Source: Devosia neptuniae | GTDB lineage: Bacteria > Pseudomonadota > Alphaproteobacteria > Rhizobiales > Devosiaceae | Direction of reading: 5' to 3' | Length of the DNA: 64,000 nt | Assembly: GCF_025452235.1 (NCBI RefSeq) | Contig: NZ_CP104965.1 | Coordinates: forward strand, 558,001-622,000 | Part shown: piece after piece, positions 1 to 7,367 of the stretch | Numbering within the stretch: position 1 is the stretch's first letter | Layout of the letters: every line of letters starts with the position of its first letter | The notes under the pieces: generated by a model | Told to the model about the DNA's origin: nothing | Seen by the model: only the letters and a program-made list of their open reading frames with translations | Databases searched by the model: none | Made by a program: the position numbers and the translations under genes

Positions 1-183
1 ACCATCGATTGGACCCAGCATCGTGGCGCCTTTGGGCGGAGTTTCTGTGACCTGCACCGCCCAAGCCTGGCGCACGATCGGCGCGGGCATTGACCCCACG
101 TCTGCAATGCCAAGGTTGGAATTTGGGCCGATACAACCGGCAAGCATAATGACGGACAGCGTCATAGCAGCGATGGTCTTCAC
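1..183 (-). CDS. small lipoprotein, 3' end outside window
   Basis: A minus-strand frame starts with GTG at 183 and runs off the left edge, so only about 61 codons are visible. The start is chosen because AGGAGG lies six bases upstream. The N-terminus (MKTIAAMTLSVIMLAGC) is a short lipoprotein signal peptide with the lipobox LAGC, so the mature protein should be a lipid-anchored envelope protein. It begins 11 bases after the stop of the helix-turn-helix gene at 195-458 and is probably co-transcribed with it as cargo of the integrative element. I do not recognise the family from the visible part. Confidence 0.6.
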   Translation of the reverse strand, partial: MKTIAAMTLSVIMLAGCIGPNSNLGIADVGSMPAPIVRQAWAVQVTETPPKGATMLGPIDG

Positions 184-194
184 TCTATTCCTCC

Positions 195-458
195 TCACTG
201 CCTTTTCCCGCCTCCCAGGAAGCTGGCCGCACGCTTACGCATCTCCGCCTCTGCGCGACCTAAGACGGTCTCCTGTGCCTTTGTCGGAGCGACGCGCATC
301 GACTCCCATATCGCTGCTAGGTCAGCTTCACTAAACAGCAAATGACGACCGACTTGCGAACAGCGGCCAGTGCGCCGCGCTAGGCGAGCCACCGCATTCT
401 TTGTCATTCGAAATCGCTCAGCCGCTTCTGCAAGAGTGTAAATAGGGTCGAGCGTCAT
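195..458 (-). CDS. excisionase/MerR-like helix-turn-helix protein
   Basis: An 87-residue protein whose first two thirds form a winged-helix DNA-binding domain of the kind found in excisionases (YTLAEAAERFRMTKNAVARL, then a basic patch and a short wing near FSEADLAAIWE). The frame is open to 551, but residues upstream of the ATG at 458 do not resemble the domain, so 458 is preferred; neither start has a strong ribosome binding site. It sits in the element defined by the integrase at 1754-2986 and precedes the lipoprotein gene. Likely a recombination-directionality or transcription factor of the element; target unknown. Confidence 0.6.
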   Translation of the reverse strand: MTLDPIYTLAEAAERFRMTKNAVARLARRTGRCSQVGRHLLFSEADLAAIWESMRVAPTKAQETVLGRAEAEMRKRAASFLGGGKRQ

Positions 459-705
459 CTCTTTGGTCGAATTCCGAATGGGCCATGAACCGCCGCAGAA
501 AATCCCCAATGCCACAGTTTTGCAAGAACTAAAAAGTATAACTTCGGGCATAAGTCCGCATTAAATCGCATTTATTTTCCTTCCAGAAGAATAAAAATGC
601 GAGCCTCGCATTATGCTTTGACGTCGACTAAATAACTGTTCCTGGCACGAGTGGGAATTGCTAGCAGCCTGCCGTCGCAATACCGCGGCGATCAGGAAGA
701 CAAAA

Positions 706-882
706 ATGGCTGCTTTGAAAAAACGACGATCGAGGCCCGATACGCTACGACCGAACCCCAAGACGATAAAATTTCGGATAGCCGAACTCTCTTTGACCTC
801 TGCGAACGAGGATCGCCTGGGAAACAAGGTCTCACAGACGGTGTTTGTGATCGTTTATCCCAGAGGCAGAATACTCCCTTAA
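706..882 (+). CDS. small basic protein of unknown function
   Basis: A 58-residue frame with a basic N-terminus (MAALKKRRSRPDTLRPNPKT). Support is contextual: AGGAAG lies six bases before the ATG, and a strong intrinsic terminator begins seven bases after the stop. I do not recognise a family. It could be a small DNA-binding or regulatory protein of the integrative element, or an RNA regulator whose transcript ends at the same terminator. Confidence 0.45.
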   Translation: MAALKKRRSRPDTLRPNPKTIKFRIAELSLTSANEDRLGNKVSQTVFVIVYPRGRILP

Positions 883-889
883 GTAGACC

Positions 890-923
890 GCTCCCGGCCT
901 TAGCGGTCGGGAGCCTCATTTTT
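890..923 (+). terminator. intrinsic terminator
   Basis: GCTCCCGGCC (890-899) pairs with GGTCGGGAGC (905-914) through one G-U wobble around a five-base loop, followed by a T-rich tail (919-923). It ends transcription from the left on the plus strand. The same hairpin lies just beyond the stop of the XRE gene on the minus strand, but there without a T tract. Confidence 0.75.
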
Positions 924-1191
924 GCTTCAGGGCCACTCCTGGTCCGTCGGCCGTATCATCTTTGTTTATGAACTGGATGCCAGCGCCCTCGAGCGCATTG
1001 CGGATAGCGGTAATGGTTTCTGCCCGTCCGCCCAATTCCTTGCCGCCCGTTTCGCCTTCTCCGTCATCCGCCTCCAGCCGCTTGATAGTCGGCTCAGATA
1101 CGCCGCACTTCATCGCCAGCGTCGATTGTGACCATCCCAAGAGCGCACGGGCAGCCTTCACCTGGCGAATTGATACTTTTAGTATTGACAT
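916..1191 (-). CDS. XRE/Cro-CI family repressor of the integrative element
   Basis: A 91-residue protein with an N-terminal XRE helix-turn-helix (about residues 8-42: RQVKAARALLGWSQSTLAMK, then CGVSEPTIKRLE). The C-terminal half ends GAGIQFINKDD, typical of short phage-type regulators in alphaproteobacteria. AAGGAG five bases before the ATG supports the start. It is divergent from 1260-1448 and the integrase module. Two copies of a palindromic box flank its start codon, one inside codons 2-7, which suggests direct autorepression and control of the divergent genes. Confidence 0.8.
   Translation of the reverse strand: MSILKVSIRQVKAARALLGWSQSTLAMKCGVSEPTIKRLEADDGEGETGGKELGGRAETITAIRNALEGAGIQFINKDDTADGPGVALKQK
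1172..1186. promoter_or_regulatory. operator-like box 1 (inside XRE coding start)
   Basis: GATACTTTTAGTATT is a near-perfect inverted repeat (ATACT/AGTAT) overlapping the first codons of the XRE gene. A second copy lies at 1208-1222, 36 bases away centre to centre, about 3.5 helical turns. Binding here would block elongation or initiation of the XRE gene. Confidence 0.6.
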
Positions 1192-1207
1192 TCTAGCTCC
1201 TTACAAC

Positions 1208-1222
1208 GATACTTTTAGTATC
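1208..1222. promoter_or_regulatory. operator-like box 2 (divergent promoter region)
   Basis: GATACTTTTAGTATC is a perfect palindrome around TTT, located between the divergent XRE gene (start 1191) and the frame starting at 1260. With box 1 it makes a two-site operator typical of phage-like repressors. That the XRE product binds it is inference. Confidence 0.6.
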
Positions 1223-1259
1223 ACGACTCATATGCCGGTCGCAACGAGGAGCCGCCACC

Positions 1260-1448
1260 ATGCTTAATTCTATTCCCCTCACCAAAAACGCCCTCACCTT
1301 ACCAGTCGCGACTATCACGGCCGCAGGTCACAGACTGACCGCACACCTACAAGCAAAGGCATGGCCCGAGAAACAGGCCGGCGCACGTTCGCAAAGAACT
1401 TGCAAGCTGCCGGGTGCCATCGGGGGCCACAAAAATCTCTTGCGCTGA
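1260..1448 (+). CDS. small protein of unknown function downstream of operator
   Basis: A 62-residue frame with GAGGAG upstream of the ATG (eight-base spacing). It is the first frame rightward from the XRE operator pair. Composition is basic and rich in Ala and Lys; no family recognised. The position between repressor and recombination genes is where Cro-like or accessory early proteins lie, but the sequence does not show a helix-turn-helix. Confidence 0.4.
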   Translation: MLNSIPLTKNALTLPVATITAAGHRLTAHLQAKAWPEKQAGARSQRTCKLPGAIGGHKNLLR

Positions 1449-1500
1449 TTTTGCGAACGCGCGCCCACTATTCACCCGACAATTTCCGACAGGAGTCAGA

Positions 1501-1761
1501 ATGCGCGCAGCCAATGATAACCTCGCGGCGCCACGTTTGCTCCCCTACGGCACCTTGCCACGGGGGCTGAGCCGCACTGAAGCGTCAGCTTATTTCGGAG
1601 TCTCCGCCTCGTTGTTCGATGAGATGGTGAAGGACGGCCGCGCCCCCAGACCGAAACTAATAAACAGCAGGACAATTTGGGATCGCGTCGCCTTGGACAC
1701 CTGTTTCGACTCTCTGCCGACAAAGGACACGTGCAACCCGTGGGACGCCTCATATGGCTAA
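1501..1761 (+). CDS. AlpA/excisionase-like helix-turn-helix protein
   Basis: An 86-residue protein with a central helix-turn-helix of the AlpA type (GLSRTEASAYFGVSASLFDE, then MVKDGRAPRPK and a wing ending TIWDR). The ATG at 1501 is preferred over an in-frame ATG at 1414 because AGGAG is five bases upstream. Its stop overlaps the integrase start by eight bases, so the two are translationally coupled. In related elements such proteins act as excisionases or activators of integrase-driven excision; this role is inferred. Confidence 0.75.
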   Translation: MRAANDNLAAPRLLPYGTLPRGLSRTEASAYFGVSASLFDEMVKDGRAPRPKLINSRTIWDRVALDTCFDSLPTKDTCNPWDASYG

Positions 1762-2986
1762 GTTTCGGCTGCGTGACGGCAGCGGAGAAATATCCCTAAG
1801 GCACACCATCGAAGACACCGACCGACACGGTAACGTGCGAGTTTACTTCCGCAAGCCAGGGAACGCGAAGATTCGTCTCGTTGAACCACCTGGCACCGAT
1901 GCTTTCTTGCTGGAATATCGCAGGGCCGCTTCTGGTGAAACCACGACCGCTAAAAGATCGCCGACGCCAAAGTCGGGCGCCGACACATTGTCGTGGCTCA
2001 TCGATCGCTATTTCGAGTCGGCGGAATTCCAAGGCCTGAACATCCGCACCCAGTATGTGCGACGGCTTATCCTTGGCCATATCGCCGCAGCAGATGGCAA
2101 CAAGCCATACAAGCTTCTTGAGACCAAGCATGTGCGCAGAATGCGTGACCTCAAGGCCAAGCAGCCAGAAGCAGCTAACGGCCGCGTAAAGGCCCTGCGC
2201 GCGGTCTATGCATGGGCAGTGTTGCCAGGTGTTGAGCTCGTAACGACCAACCCAGCCAAAGACGTTCCTTACATTGAAGCAAAAGGCGACGGGCACCATT
2301 CCTGGACGGACGAAGAGATTGCCAAGTTTGAGGACCACCACCCCGTTGGAACTAAGGCGCGCCTCGCAATGGCAATGTTGATTCACTTGGCTCAGCGCCG
2401 GAGCGACGTTGTCCTATTCGGCCCACAACACGTCCAGGCCGGGAAGTTGGTTTTCACTCAGCAAAAGAACCGGGGCATTAAGAAAAAGGCAGTCACCCTG
2501 CAGATACCAATAGAGCCGGAGCTACAGGCAATTATCGACGCCTCCCCTATCGGCGCGGAGGCTTTCCTCGTTACCGAATTTGGCAAGCCGTTCACTGCAA
2601 ATGGCTTCGGCAATTGGTTCAGAGAGAGATGCAACGAGGCCGAGCTGCGGCACTGCAGCGCCCACGGGCTGCGCAAAGCCGCATCAAGGCAACTAGCCGA
2701 AACCGGCGCCACCGGGCACCAAATCATGGCTGTAACCGGCCACAGGACACTCAAGGAGGTAGATCGGTATACCAAAGCCGTACACCAACCGCTCCTGGCC
2801 GAACAAGCACTGTCGAAACGTCGTGCCGCGAGGCAAAAAGTCCCACTTTTTGAACCCCACTACGACGGTGGGACAAAAGGAGCCACTAAGCCGTTGGAAA
2901 CAAATGAGGAGGAAAGGCTTGTGGTGCCCGGGACCGGAATCGAACCAGTGACACGCGGATTTTCAATCCGCTGCTCTACCAACTGA
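1754..2986 (+). CDS. tyrosine recombinase / integrase
   Basis: A 410-residue tyrosine recombinase. An N-terminal arm-binding region and SAM-like core-binding domain (about residues 75-170) precede the catalytic domain (about 180-345). Visible catalytic residues are R215 (LAQRRSDVV), a probable K238, H304 and R307 (HGLR), H330 (TGH) and the nucleophile Y339 (DRYT). It catalyses site-specific integration and excision. The frame runs through the 3' end of tRNA-Phe and stops inside it, so roughly the last 21 residues are read from antisense tRNA sequence. This marks the right border of an element extending left beyond the window. The tail after about residue 360 is probably dispensable. Confidence 0.93.
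   Translation: MAKFRLRDGSGEISLRHTIEDTDRHGNVRVYFRKPGNAKIRLVEPPGTDAFLLEYRRAASGETTTAKRSPTPKSGADTLSWLIDRYFESAEFQGLNIRTQYVRRLILGHIAAADGNKPYKLLETKHVRRMRDLKAKQPEAANGRVKALRAVYAWAVLPGVELVTTNPAKDVPYIEAKGDGHHSWTDEEIAKFEDHHPVGTKARLAMAMLIHLAQRRSDVVLFGPQHVQAGKLVFTQQKNRGIKKKAVTLQIPIEPELQAIIDASPIGAEAFLVTEFGKPFTANGFGNWFRERCNEAELRHCSAHGLRKAASRQLAETGATGHQIMAVTGHRTLKEVDRYTKAVHQPLLAEQALSKRRAARQKVPLFEPHYDGGTKGATKPLETNEEERLVVPGTGIEPVTRGFSIRCSTN
2922..2960. other. putative att site at tRNA-Phe 3' end
   Basis: The integrase gene abuts and reads into the 3' end of tRNA-Phe, the usual arrangement when a tyrosine-recombinase element has inserted there and restored the tRNA. The core should lie in the 3' half (anticodon stem to CCA). 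The second att copy must be left of the window, so the exact core cannot be set here. Confidence 0.5.
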
Positions 2987-2997
2987 GCTACCCGGGC
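2922..2997 (-). tRNA. tRNA-Phe (GAA)
   Basis: A complete 76-nt cloverleaf including encoded CCA (TGG at 2922-2924 on the plus strand). The acceptor stem GCCCGGG pairs with CCCGGGC, the D arm is TAGCTCAGTTGGTAGAGCA, and the anticodon loop TTGAAAA gives anticodon GAA. Its 3' half is the probable attachment site of the element to the left. Confidence 0.97.
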
Positions 2998-3112
2998 AAC
3001 GGGGCGGAAGGACCGCCCGGCGTCAAGCCATGGGCCTTATAGGGGAAGGGTTTTTGGCGCGCAAGCGGGAAAAGGGGGTGTGGAAAAGGAGTTTGGGAAT
3101 GGTGCAGGAATA

Positions 3113-3158
3113 GCGGCACGACCTCGTGGTTCGACAGGCTCACCATGAGGTCTACTCG
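3113..3158. repeat. dispersed repeat family A, copy 1
   Basis: This 46-bp segment contains CGACCTCGTGGTTCGACAGG and CTCACCATGAGGTC and is identical to 42659-42704. A related inverted pair lies at 20764-20857. It is an intergenic element between tRNA-Phe and yacG, not coding. Confidence 0.8.
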
Positions 3159-3175
3159 GCATAGTCCCGCGATGA

Positions 3176-3373
3176 CTAAATATTGTCGTCTTCGTCGGCG
3201 CCGGGGATGGAGGTGTCATTGACCGGCTCGTCATCGCGGGCGGGGATGACGTAGCTGCCGGTGAACCAGCGATTGAGATCGACATCGGCGCAGCGGGCGG
3301 AGCAGAAGGGGCGGTATTTTTCGACCGCAGGCTTGCCGCAAATGGGGCAGGTTTTGACGGGGACCTTAGCCAT
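3176..3373 (-). CDS. yacG: YacG-type zinc-binding DNA gyrase inhibitor
   Basis: A 65-residue protein with the YacG zinc motif CPICG (residues 9-13) and CSARCADVDLNRW (24-36), giving four Cys ligands, followed by an acidic C-terminal tail. E. coli YacG binds GyrB and inhibits gyrase; the role here is by homology. Its ATG overlaps the maf stop (TGATG), so it is translationally coupled as last gene of the hisD-infA-maf run. Family length and order match other Hyphomicrobiales. Confidence 0.9.
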   Translation of the reverse strand: MAKVPVKTCPICGKPAVEKYRPFCSARCADVDLNRWFTGSYVIPARDDEPVNDTSIPGADEDDNI

Positions 3374-4011
3374 CAGACGCCGGACAGCGCGGATTGGTTG
3401 AGCCAGTTGAAATGAACCGGATAGCCCTCCCCGGCGAGGACCGAGGCGGTTTCTGCCAGGGGCAGGCCGACGACGCCGGTATAGGAGCCAACAAGCTTGA
3501 CGACGAAGGCCCCGGCAATGCCCTGGATGGCGTAGCCGCCGGCTTTGTCGCGCCATTCTGCTGAGGCCAGATAGGCTTCCATCTCGCGGGTGGAGAGGCG
3601 CTTGAAGCGGATGCGGGTTTCGACCAGGCGCTGGCGCTTGGCGCCCGAGGGCGTCAGAACGGTCAGCGCGGTATAGACGCGATGGGCGCGGCCCGAGAGC
3701 AGCGCAAGGCATTGGGATGCCTCTTCCATAGTCTCGGCCTTGGGCAGGATGCGGCGGCCAACGGCAACCACCGTATCGGCGGCCAACACGAGGGCCCCGG
3801 CGCCATAGCCGGCGGAGCGCGCCTTGTGTTGAGCGGTCAAAGCCTTCAGATCGGCCAAGCGCTGGGCCAGCTTGCGCGGCAATTCACCCTTTTCGGGGGT
3901 TTCATCGACGTGGGCGGGCACCAGATGCTCGGGCTCGATGCCAATCTGGTTGAGCAAGGCAAGACGCCGCGGCGAGGCGGAAGCCAGGATGAGTTCCGGA
4001 CGGCTGGCCAT
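3373..4011 (-). CDS. maf: Maf-like nucleoside triphosphate pyrophosphatase
   Basis: A 212-residue protein starting with the Maf signature [18 protein letters not shown] (about residues 6-23). It also has VDETPEKGE and the second signature around [16 protein letters not shown] and [12 protein letters not shown]. Maf proteins hydrolyse non-canonical or methylated nucleoside triphosphates to the monophosphate and limit their entry into nucleic acids. It lies between infA (12-base gap) and yacG (overlapping) in one minus-strand transcript. Length is normal. Confidence 0.92.
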   Translation of the reverse strand: MASRPELILASASPRRLALLNQIGIEPEHLVPAHVDETPEKGELPRKLAQRLADLKALTAQHKARSAGYGAGALVLAADTVVAVGRRILPKAETMEEASQCLALLSGRAHRVYTALTVLTPSGAKRQRLVETRIRFKRLSTREMEAYLASAEWRDKAGGYAIQGIAGAFVVKLVGSYTGVVGLPLAETASVLAGEGYPVHFNWLNQSALSGV

Positions 4012-4023
4012 CGGCGCGGTGCC

Positions 4024-4242
4024 TTACTTAAAGCGGTAGGTGATGCGACCCTTGGTCAGGTCATAGGGCGTCATTTCGCACAGGACCTTGTCGCCAGCCA
4101 GCACACGGATGCGATTCTTGCGCATGCGGCCAGCGGTGTGAGCAATGATTTCATGCTCGTTTTCCAACTTGACCCGGAAGGTCGCGTTGGGAAGCAATTC
4201 AGTTACCACGCCCGGAAATTCGAGCACTTCTTCCTTCGCCAT
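4024..4242 (-). CDS. infA: translation initiation factor IF-1
   Basis: A 72-residue OB-fold protein with the IF-1 hallmark segments [32 protein letters not shown] and [21 protein letters not shown]-1 binds the 30S A site during initiation. Length is standard. It is preceded by about 115 bases after the UPF0262-phosphatase gene, which may hold its own promoter, and followed closely by maf. Confidence 0.97.
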   Translation of the reverse strand: MAKEEVLEFPGVVTELLPNATFRVKLENEHEIIAHTAGRMRKNRIRVLAGDKVLCEMTPYDLTKGRITYRFK

Positions 4243-4357
4243 ACTGTCTCCTGAAAGGACCCACGGGGCATCGATTTGCCGCCCGGGGGCCGGAAATTGC
4301 GCGCAACCTATAGGAATTCAAAGGATTTGTGAACCACTTGCGCCACGTCCGCGCAAG

Positions 4358-5368
4358 TCAGTTCTGGTCGCCCTTCCGAACCGCAAAAGTGGTGTCTACT
4401 TTTGCTGGAAGCGCTCCTGAAACCAATGGTTCCAAGCGCGTGCGCACGCGCTTGCGCAGGCTATCGCGCAGATCGCGATAGGCCTGCAAAATCAGCTCGC
4501 GGCTGCCCTCCACAAGCGAAGGATCGGCCACCTGCCATTGCTCAACCGCACCGGCCTCGAGACCCTTGCGGGCCACGGCTTCGGGAGCATCGTCGGAAAG
4601 GGTGATGACGAGATCGAAACGGTTGGCAACCAGTTCATCCAGGATATGGGGCGTGTGCACGCTCATATCAATGCCGATCTCTTCCATGACCTCATGGACG
4701 AACTGATCGGCCTTGCCGCCGTTGACGCCCACCGAGCGGGCAATGATACGGCCAGGAAACGCCTGGCGCGCGAGGGCCGCCGCAATGGGCGAGCGCACCG
4801 AATTCATCGAGCAGACAAACAGCACGCTGGGCAATTCGCTTTTGCTCTCGTCGATCCGGCTGGCATAGGGCTGGACGGCGCAGATGAGGGTGAAGAGGCG
4901 CCGGGCGGTATTGAGATCGATGATGATCTTGTTGGTGAGGCGGGTGCGCAGCAGCTCGGCGGCGTCATTATGGAGGCCCCGCCGAGCCATATCGACGGTT
5001 TCGATCTGGAAGGGCTGGGCGGACCGGATGGCCTCGTAATAGGCGTCGCGGATGCGGAAATAGTCGCGGATCAGCCGGCGGAACGGGGTAAGCGAGAGGT
5101 AATGGGCGGCGATGGGCTGGAAGGTTTCGGGGTGGCGCACATCGAGCACGATGAAATTGCCGATAATCGACATATGCAGCGCGAACGGCCCCTTGGCGGC
5201 AACGCGGGCGGGCCGGAAGCTGTTGTTTTCGAGCAGGTCATAAATGGCGATGCGCCATTCATGCACCTCGTCGGGATTGATCGAGGTGATGGTGTTGGGG
5301 TCGAGCGTGACGGTCACCAGGCGATCGGTCGTTGCGATTTCGCCCGCTGTTCCCATCGTAATGCTCAA
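4358..5368 (-). CDS. UPF0262 domain fused to low-Mr phosphatase
   Basis: A 336-residue protein with two parts. Residues about 16-168 match UPF0262 (LSLTPFRRLIRDYFRIRDAY, YYEAIRSAQPFQIE, DMARRGLHNDAAELL, DLNTARRLFTLICAV). Residues about 180-300 are a low-molecular-weight tyrosine phosphatase or arsenate-reductase-like domain. That domain has the CX5R loop VLFVCSMNSVRSP (C186, R192) and general acid D282 (ADPSLVEGS). In relatives I know these are two adjacent genes; here one frame joins them. The start is TTG at 5368, overlapping the hisD stop, or ATG at 5356. Substrate unknown. The minus-strand position between hisD and infA is conserved. Confidence 0.85.
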   Translation of the reverse strand: MSITMGTAGEIATTDRLVTVTLDPNTITSINPDEVHEWRIAIYDLLENNSFRPARVAAKGPFALHMSIIGNFIVLDVRHPETFQPIAAHYLSLTPFRRLIRDYFRIRDAYYEAIRSAQPFQIETVDMARRGLHNDAAELLRTRLTNKIIIDLNTARRLFTLICAVQPYASRIDESKSELPSVLFVCSMNSVRSPIAAALARQAFPGRIIARSVGVNGGKADQFVHEVMEEIGIDMSVHTPHILDELVANRFDLVITLSDDAPEAVARKGLEAGAVEQWQVADPSLVEGSRELILQAYRDLRDSLRKRVRTRLEPLVSGALPAKVDTTFAVRKGDQN

Positions 5369-6657
5369 TGATTGAGCCGGATGGAAATGGACCGTCCATG
5401 GCCATCAAGGGCTTCCACTTCGGCAATGGTGACGGCGGCCTCGCGCAAGGCGGCAAGCGAGCTGGGATCGCAGCGCAGGATCGAGGTGCGCTTCATGAAG
5501 TCGAGCACGCCAAGGCCTGAAGCGAATCGCGCCGAGCGGGCGGTGGGCAGCACGTGGTTGGAGCCGCCGACATAATCGCCAATGGCTTCGGGCGTGTGGT
5601 GGCCAAGGAAGATCGCGCCGGCATGGCGGATGGCGGGGAGAATCATTTCGGGATCATCGAGCGCCAGTTCGACGTGTTCGGAGGCGATGCGATTGGCCAG
5701 GTCCGCCGCTTCATCGAGCGAGCCGACGGTGATAATGGCGCCGAATTCGTCCCAGCCCTGGCGGGCAATGGTCTGCTTGGGCAGGAGGGAGAGCTGGCGA
5801 TCGACCTCGGCGTCGACCGCGTCGGCCAGGCCTTTTTCGGTGGTGACGAGAATGGACTGGGCCCCTGCCCCGTGTTCGGCCTGGGCGATCAGATCAGCGG
5901 CAACCCAGGCGGGGTTGGCCGAGCCATCGGCGATGACCAGGACTTCGGAGGGGCCGGCGATCATGTCGATGCCGACCTGGCCGAAGACCTGGCGCTTGGC
6001 GGTGGCGACAAAGGCATTGCCGGGGCCGACGACCTTGTCGACGCGGGGGATGGCAGCGGTGCCATAGGCAAGGGCCGCGATAGCCTGGGCGCCGCCGATC
6101 CGGTAGATTTCGGTGACGCCGGCAATCCTGGCGGCGGCGAGAATGGCCGAAGCGAGCTGGCCATTGGGCGTGGGCACGACCATGGCGATGCGCTCGACGC
6201 CGGCAACCTTGGCGGGCACCGCATTCATCAGCACCGAGGAGGGATAGGAGGCCAGCCCCCCCGGCACATAGATGCCGACGGCGTCGATCGCCGTCCAGCG
6301 GGTGCCCAGGGTGACGCCCAGATCATCGGTATAAATGTGATCTTCGGGCCGCTGCTTTTCGTGGTGGGCCCGGATGCGGTCATGGGCGAATTGCAGCGCG
6401 CTCATGACGTCAGGGGTGACGCGGGCGGTGGCGGCGTCGATCTCGTCCTGGCTGAATTTGAGTGTGTCCGGGGTGACGCCGGCATGGTCGAATTTATTGG
6501 TCAGTTCCGCCACGGCAACGTCGCCGCGCGCGCGCACGTCGGCGATGATGGATGCGACGATGTCGCCCACTTCCTGGCTGCTTTCACGCTTGCCGCCGAG
6601 CAGAGCGACAAAGGCTTGCTCGAAATCGGGGCTGGCGCTGTCGAGGCGGATCGGCAT
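5365..6657 (-). CDS. hisD: histidinol dehydrogenase
   Basis: A 430-residue HisD. Visible family segments include VGIYVPGGLASYPSSVLMNA, RVDKVVGPGNAFVATAKRQV, DMIAGPSEVLVIADGSA and the zinc/catalytic region QAEHGAGAQSILVTT with HVEL and GGSNHVLPT. It catalyses the last two steps of histidine biosynthesis, L-histidinol to L-histidine with 2 NAD+. It is 26 bases downstream of the DUF2948 gene and overlaps the start of the UPF0262 fusion, so the three should share a transcript. Confidence 0.96.
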   Translation of the reverse strand: MPIRLDSASPDFEQAFVALLGGKRESSQEVGDIVASIIADVRARGDVAVAELTNKFDHAGVTPDTLKFSQDEIDAATARVTPDVMSALQFAHDRIRAHHEKQRPEDHIYTDDLGVTLGTRWTAIDAVGIYVPGGLASYPSSVLMNAVPAKVAGVERIAMVVPTPNGQLASAILAAARIAGVTEIYRIGGAQAIAALAYGTAAIPRVDKVVGPGNAFVATAKRQVFGQVGIDMIAGPSEVLVIADGSANPAWVAADLIAQAEHGAGAQSILVTTEKGLADAVDAEVDRQLSLLPKQTIARQGWDEFGAIITVGSLDEAADLANRIASEHVELALDDPEMILPAIRHAGAIFLGHHTPEAIGDYVGGSNHVLPTARSARFASGLGVLDFMKRTSILRCDPSSLAALREAAVTIAEVEALDGHGRSISIRLNH

Positions 6658-6683
6658 GAGATTCCTGTCGGTCTAAGGATTGG

Positions 6684-7115
6684 TCAGTCGAGCGTGTGGG
6701 CGGGCTTGGCGGTGGCGGCCCAGGCGGCGCCCAGATCGGAGAGGCGGGCTTCAAGGCATTCGACGCCGAGCCGGACGGTGCCGCCGCCGGCAAAGCTGAG
6801 CTCGACCATGCCGGCCGGACCATCGATGGGGATGAAGGTGATGGCGAGCAGGTTCAGCACGCCATCATGGGCGTTGGGATCGAACCCGGCGGTTACCACC
6901 GATTGGACGGCATCGAAATGCAGCGCGGCGCGCTTGCGCACGCCCTTGCCACGCGGCTTGTCGCTTTCCCAATCATAGCGGTTCATCAGCAGGGCAAAGC
7001 GCCGGTCGCCGCGGGCATAGCCCATATCTGCCACCCGCACCACGGCATCCTGCACATGGGCGGACAGCACATCGAGATCTTCGGTATCAAGCGCCAGAAG
7101 CTTGAGATCGGTCAT
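6684..7115 (-). CDS. DUF2948 family protein
   Basis: A 143-residue protein of the DUF2948 family (LLALDTEDLDVLSAHVQDAV, then MGYARGDRRFALLMNRYDWE and LNLLAITFIP). Function is unknown; it is soluble and found upstream of hisD in Hyphomicrobiales. In relatives murA normally lies just upstream, but here murA is 4.3 kb away with an export operon between. Its promoter must lie in 7116-7316, which includes a pyrimidine-rich tract. Confidence 0.85.
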   Translation of the reverse strand: MTDLKLLALDTEDLDVLSAHVQDAVVRVADMGYARGDRRFALLMNRYDWESDKPRGKGVRKRAALHFDAVQSVVTAGFDPNAHDGVLNLLAITFIPIDGPAGMVELSFAGGGTVRLGVECLEARLSDLGAAWAATAKPAHTLD

Positions 7116-7316
7116 GGTATTGGCGGCCTTTTGTGTGTCGAGACGACCCTATCTGGTCACGCAATACCCGATCTACAAGTTTGCCGGCATGGGGGCAATG
7201 CGGGCGGGGAAAAAAAGGCGCCTTGCCTAGCTATCCGTTTGCCTCGGCCGCAGCACCCCGCCTCCCGCCTCTGCCTCCCTCCCGCCCTCCCCGCTCACCA
7301 AGAACACCGCTCTTGC

Positions 7317-7340
7317 AAATAACTGACCAGTCAGTTATTT
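7317..7340. promoter_or_regulatory. TetR-type operator palindrome
   Basis: Perfect 11-bp arms AAATAACTGAC and GTCAGTTATTT around CA, 27 bases before the tetR ATG. A palindrome of this size next to a TetR gene heading an export operon is the expected autorepression site. Confidence 0.7.
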
Positions 7341-7367
7341 TGTACGGCAACGCATTGGAGCCCACCC

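Noticed and set aside
3176..3712. Long N-terminal extension of YacG
   Set aside because: The frame upstream of 3373 overlaps maf in another frame and encodes Arg/Pro-rich sequence; YacG homologs begin at MAKVPVK-like residues.
5554..6978. Long plus-strand open frame (474 codons) across hisD and DUF2948
   Set aside because: It is antisense to two clearly conserved genes, has Gly/Asp-rich composition typical of the complement of GC-rich coding sequence, and shows no family motif.
7257..7300. Pyrimidine-rich tract as a special structure
   Set aside because: It is a biased C/T run without symmetry or repeat units; it may only reflect a leader region for DUF2948 on the other strand.
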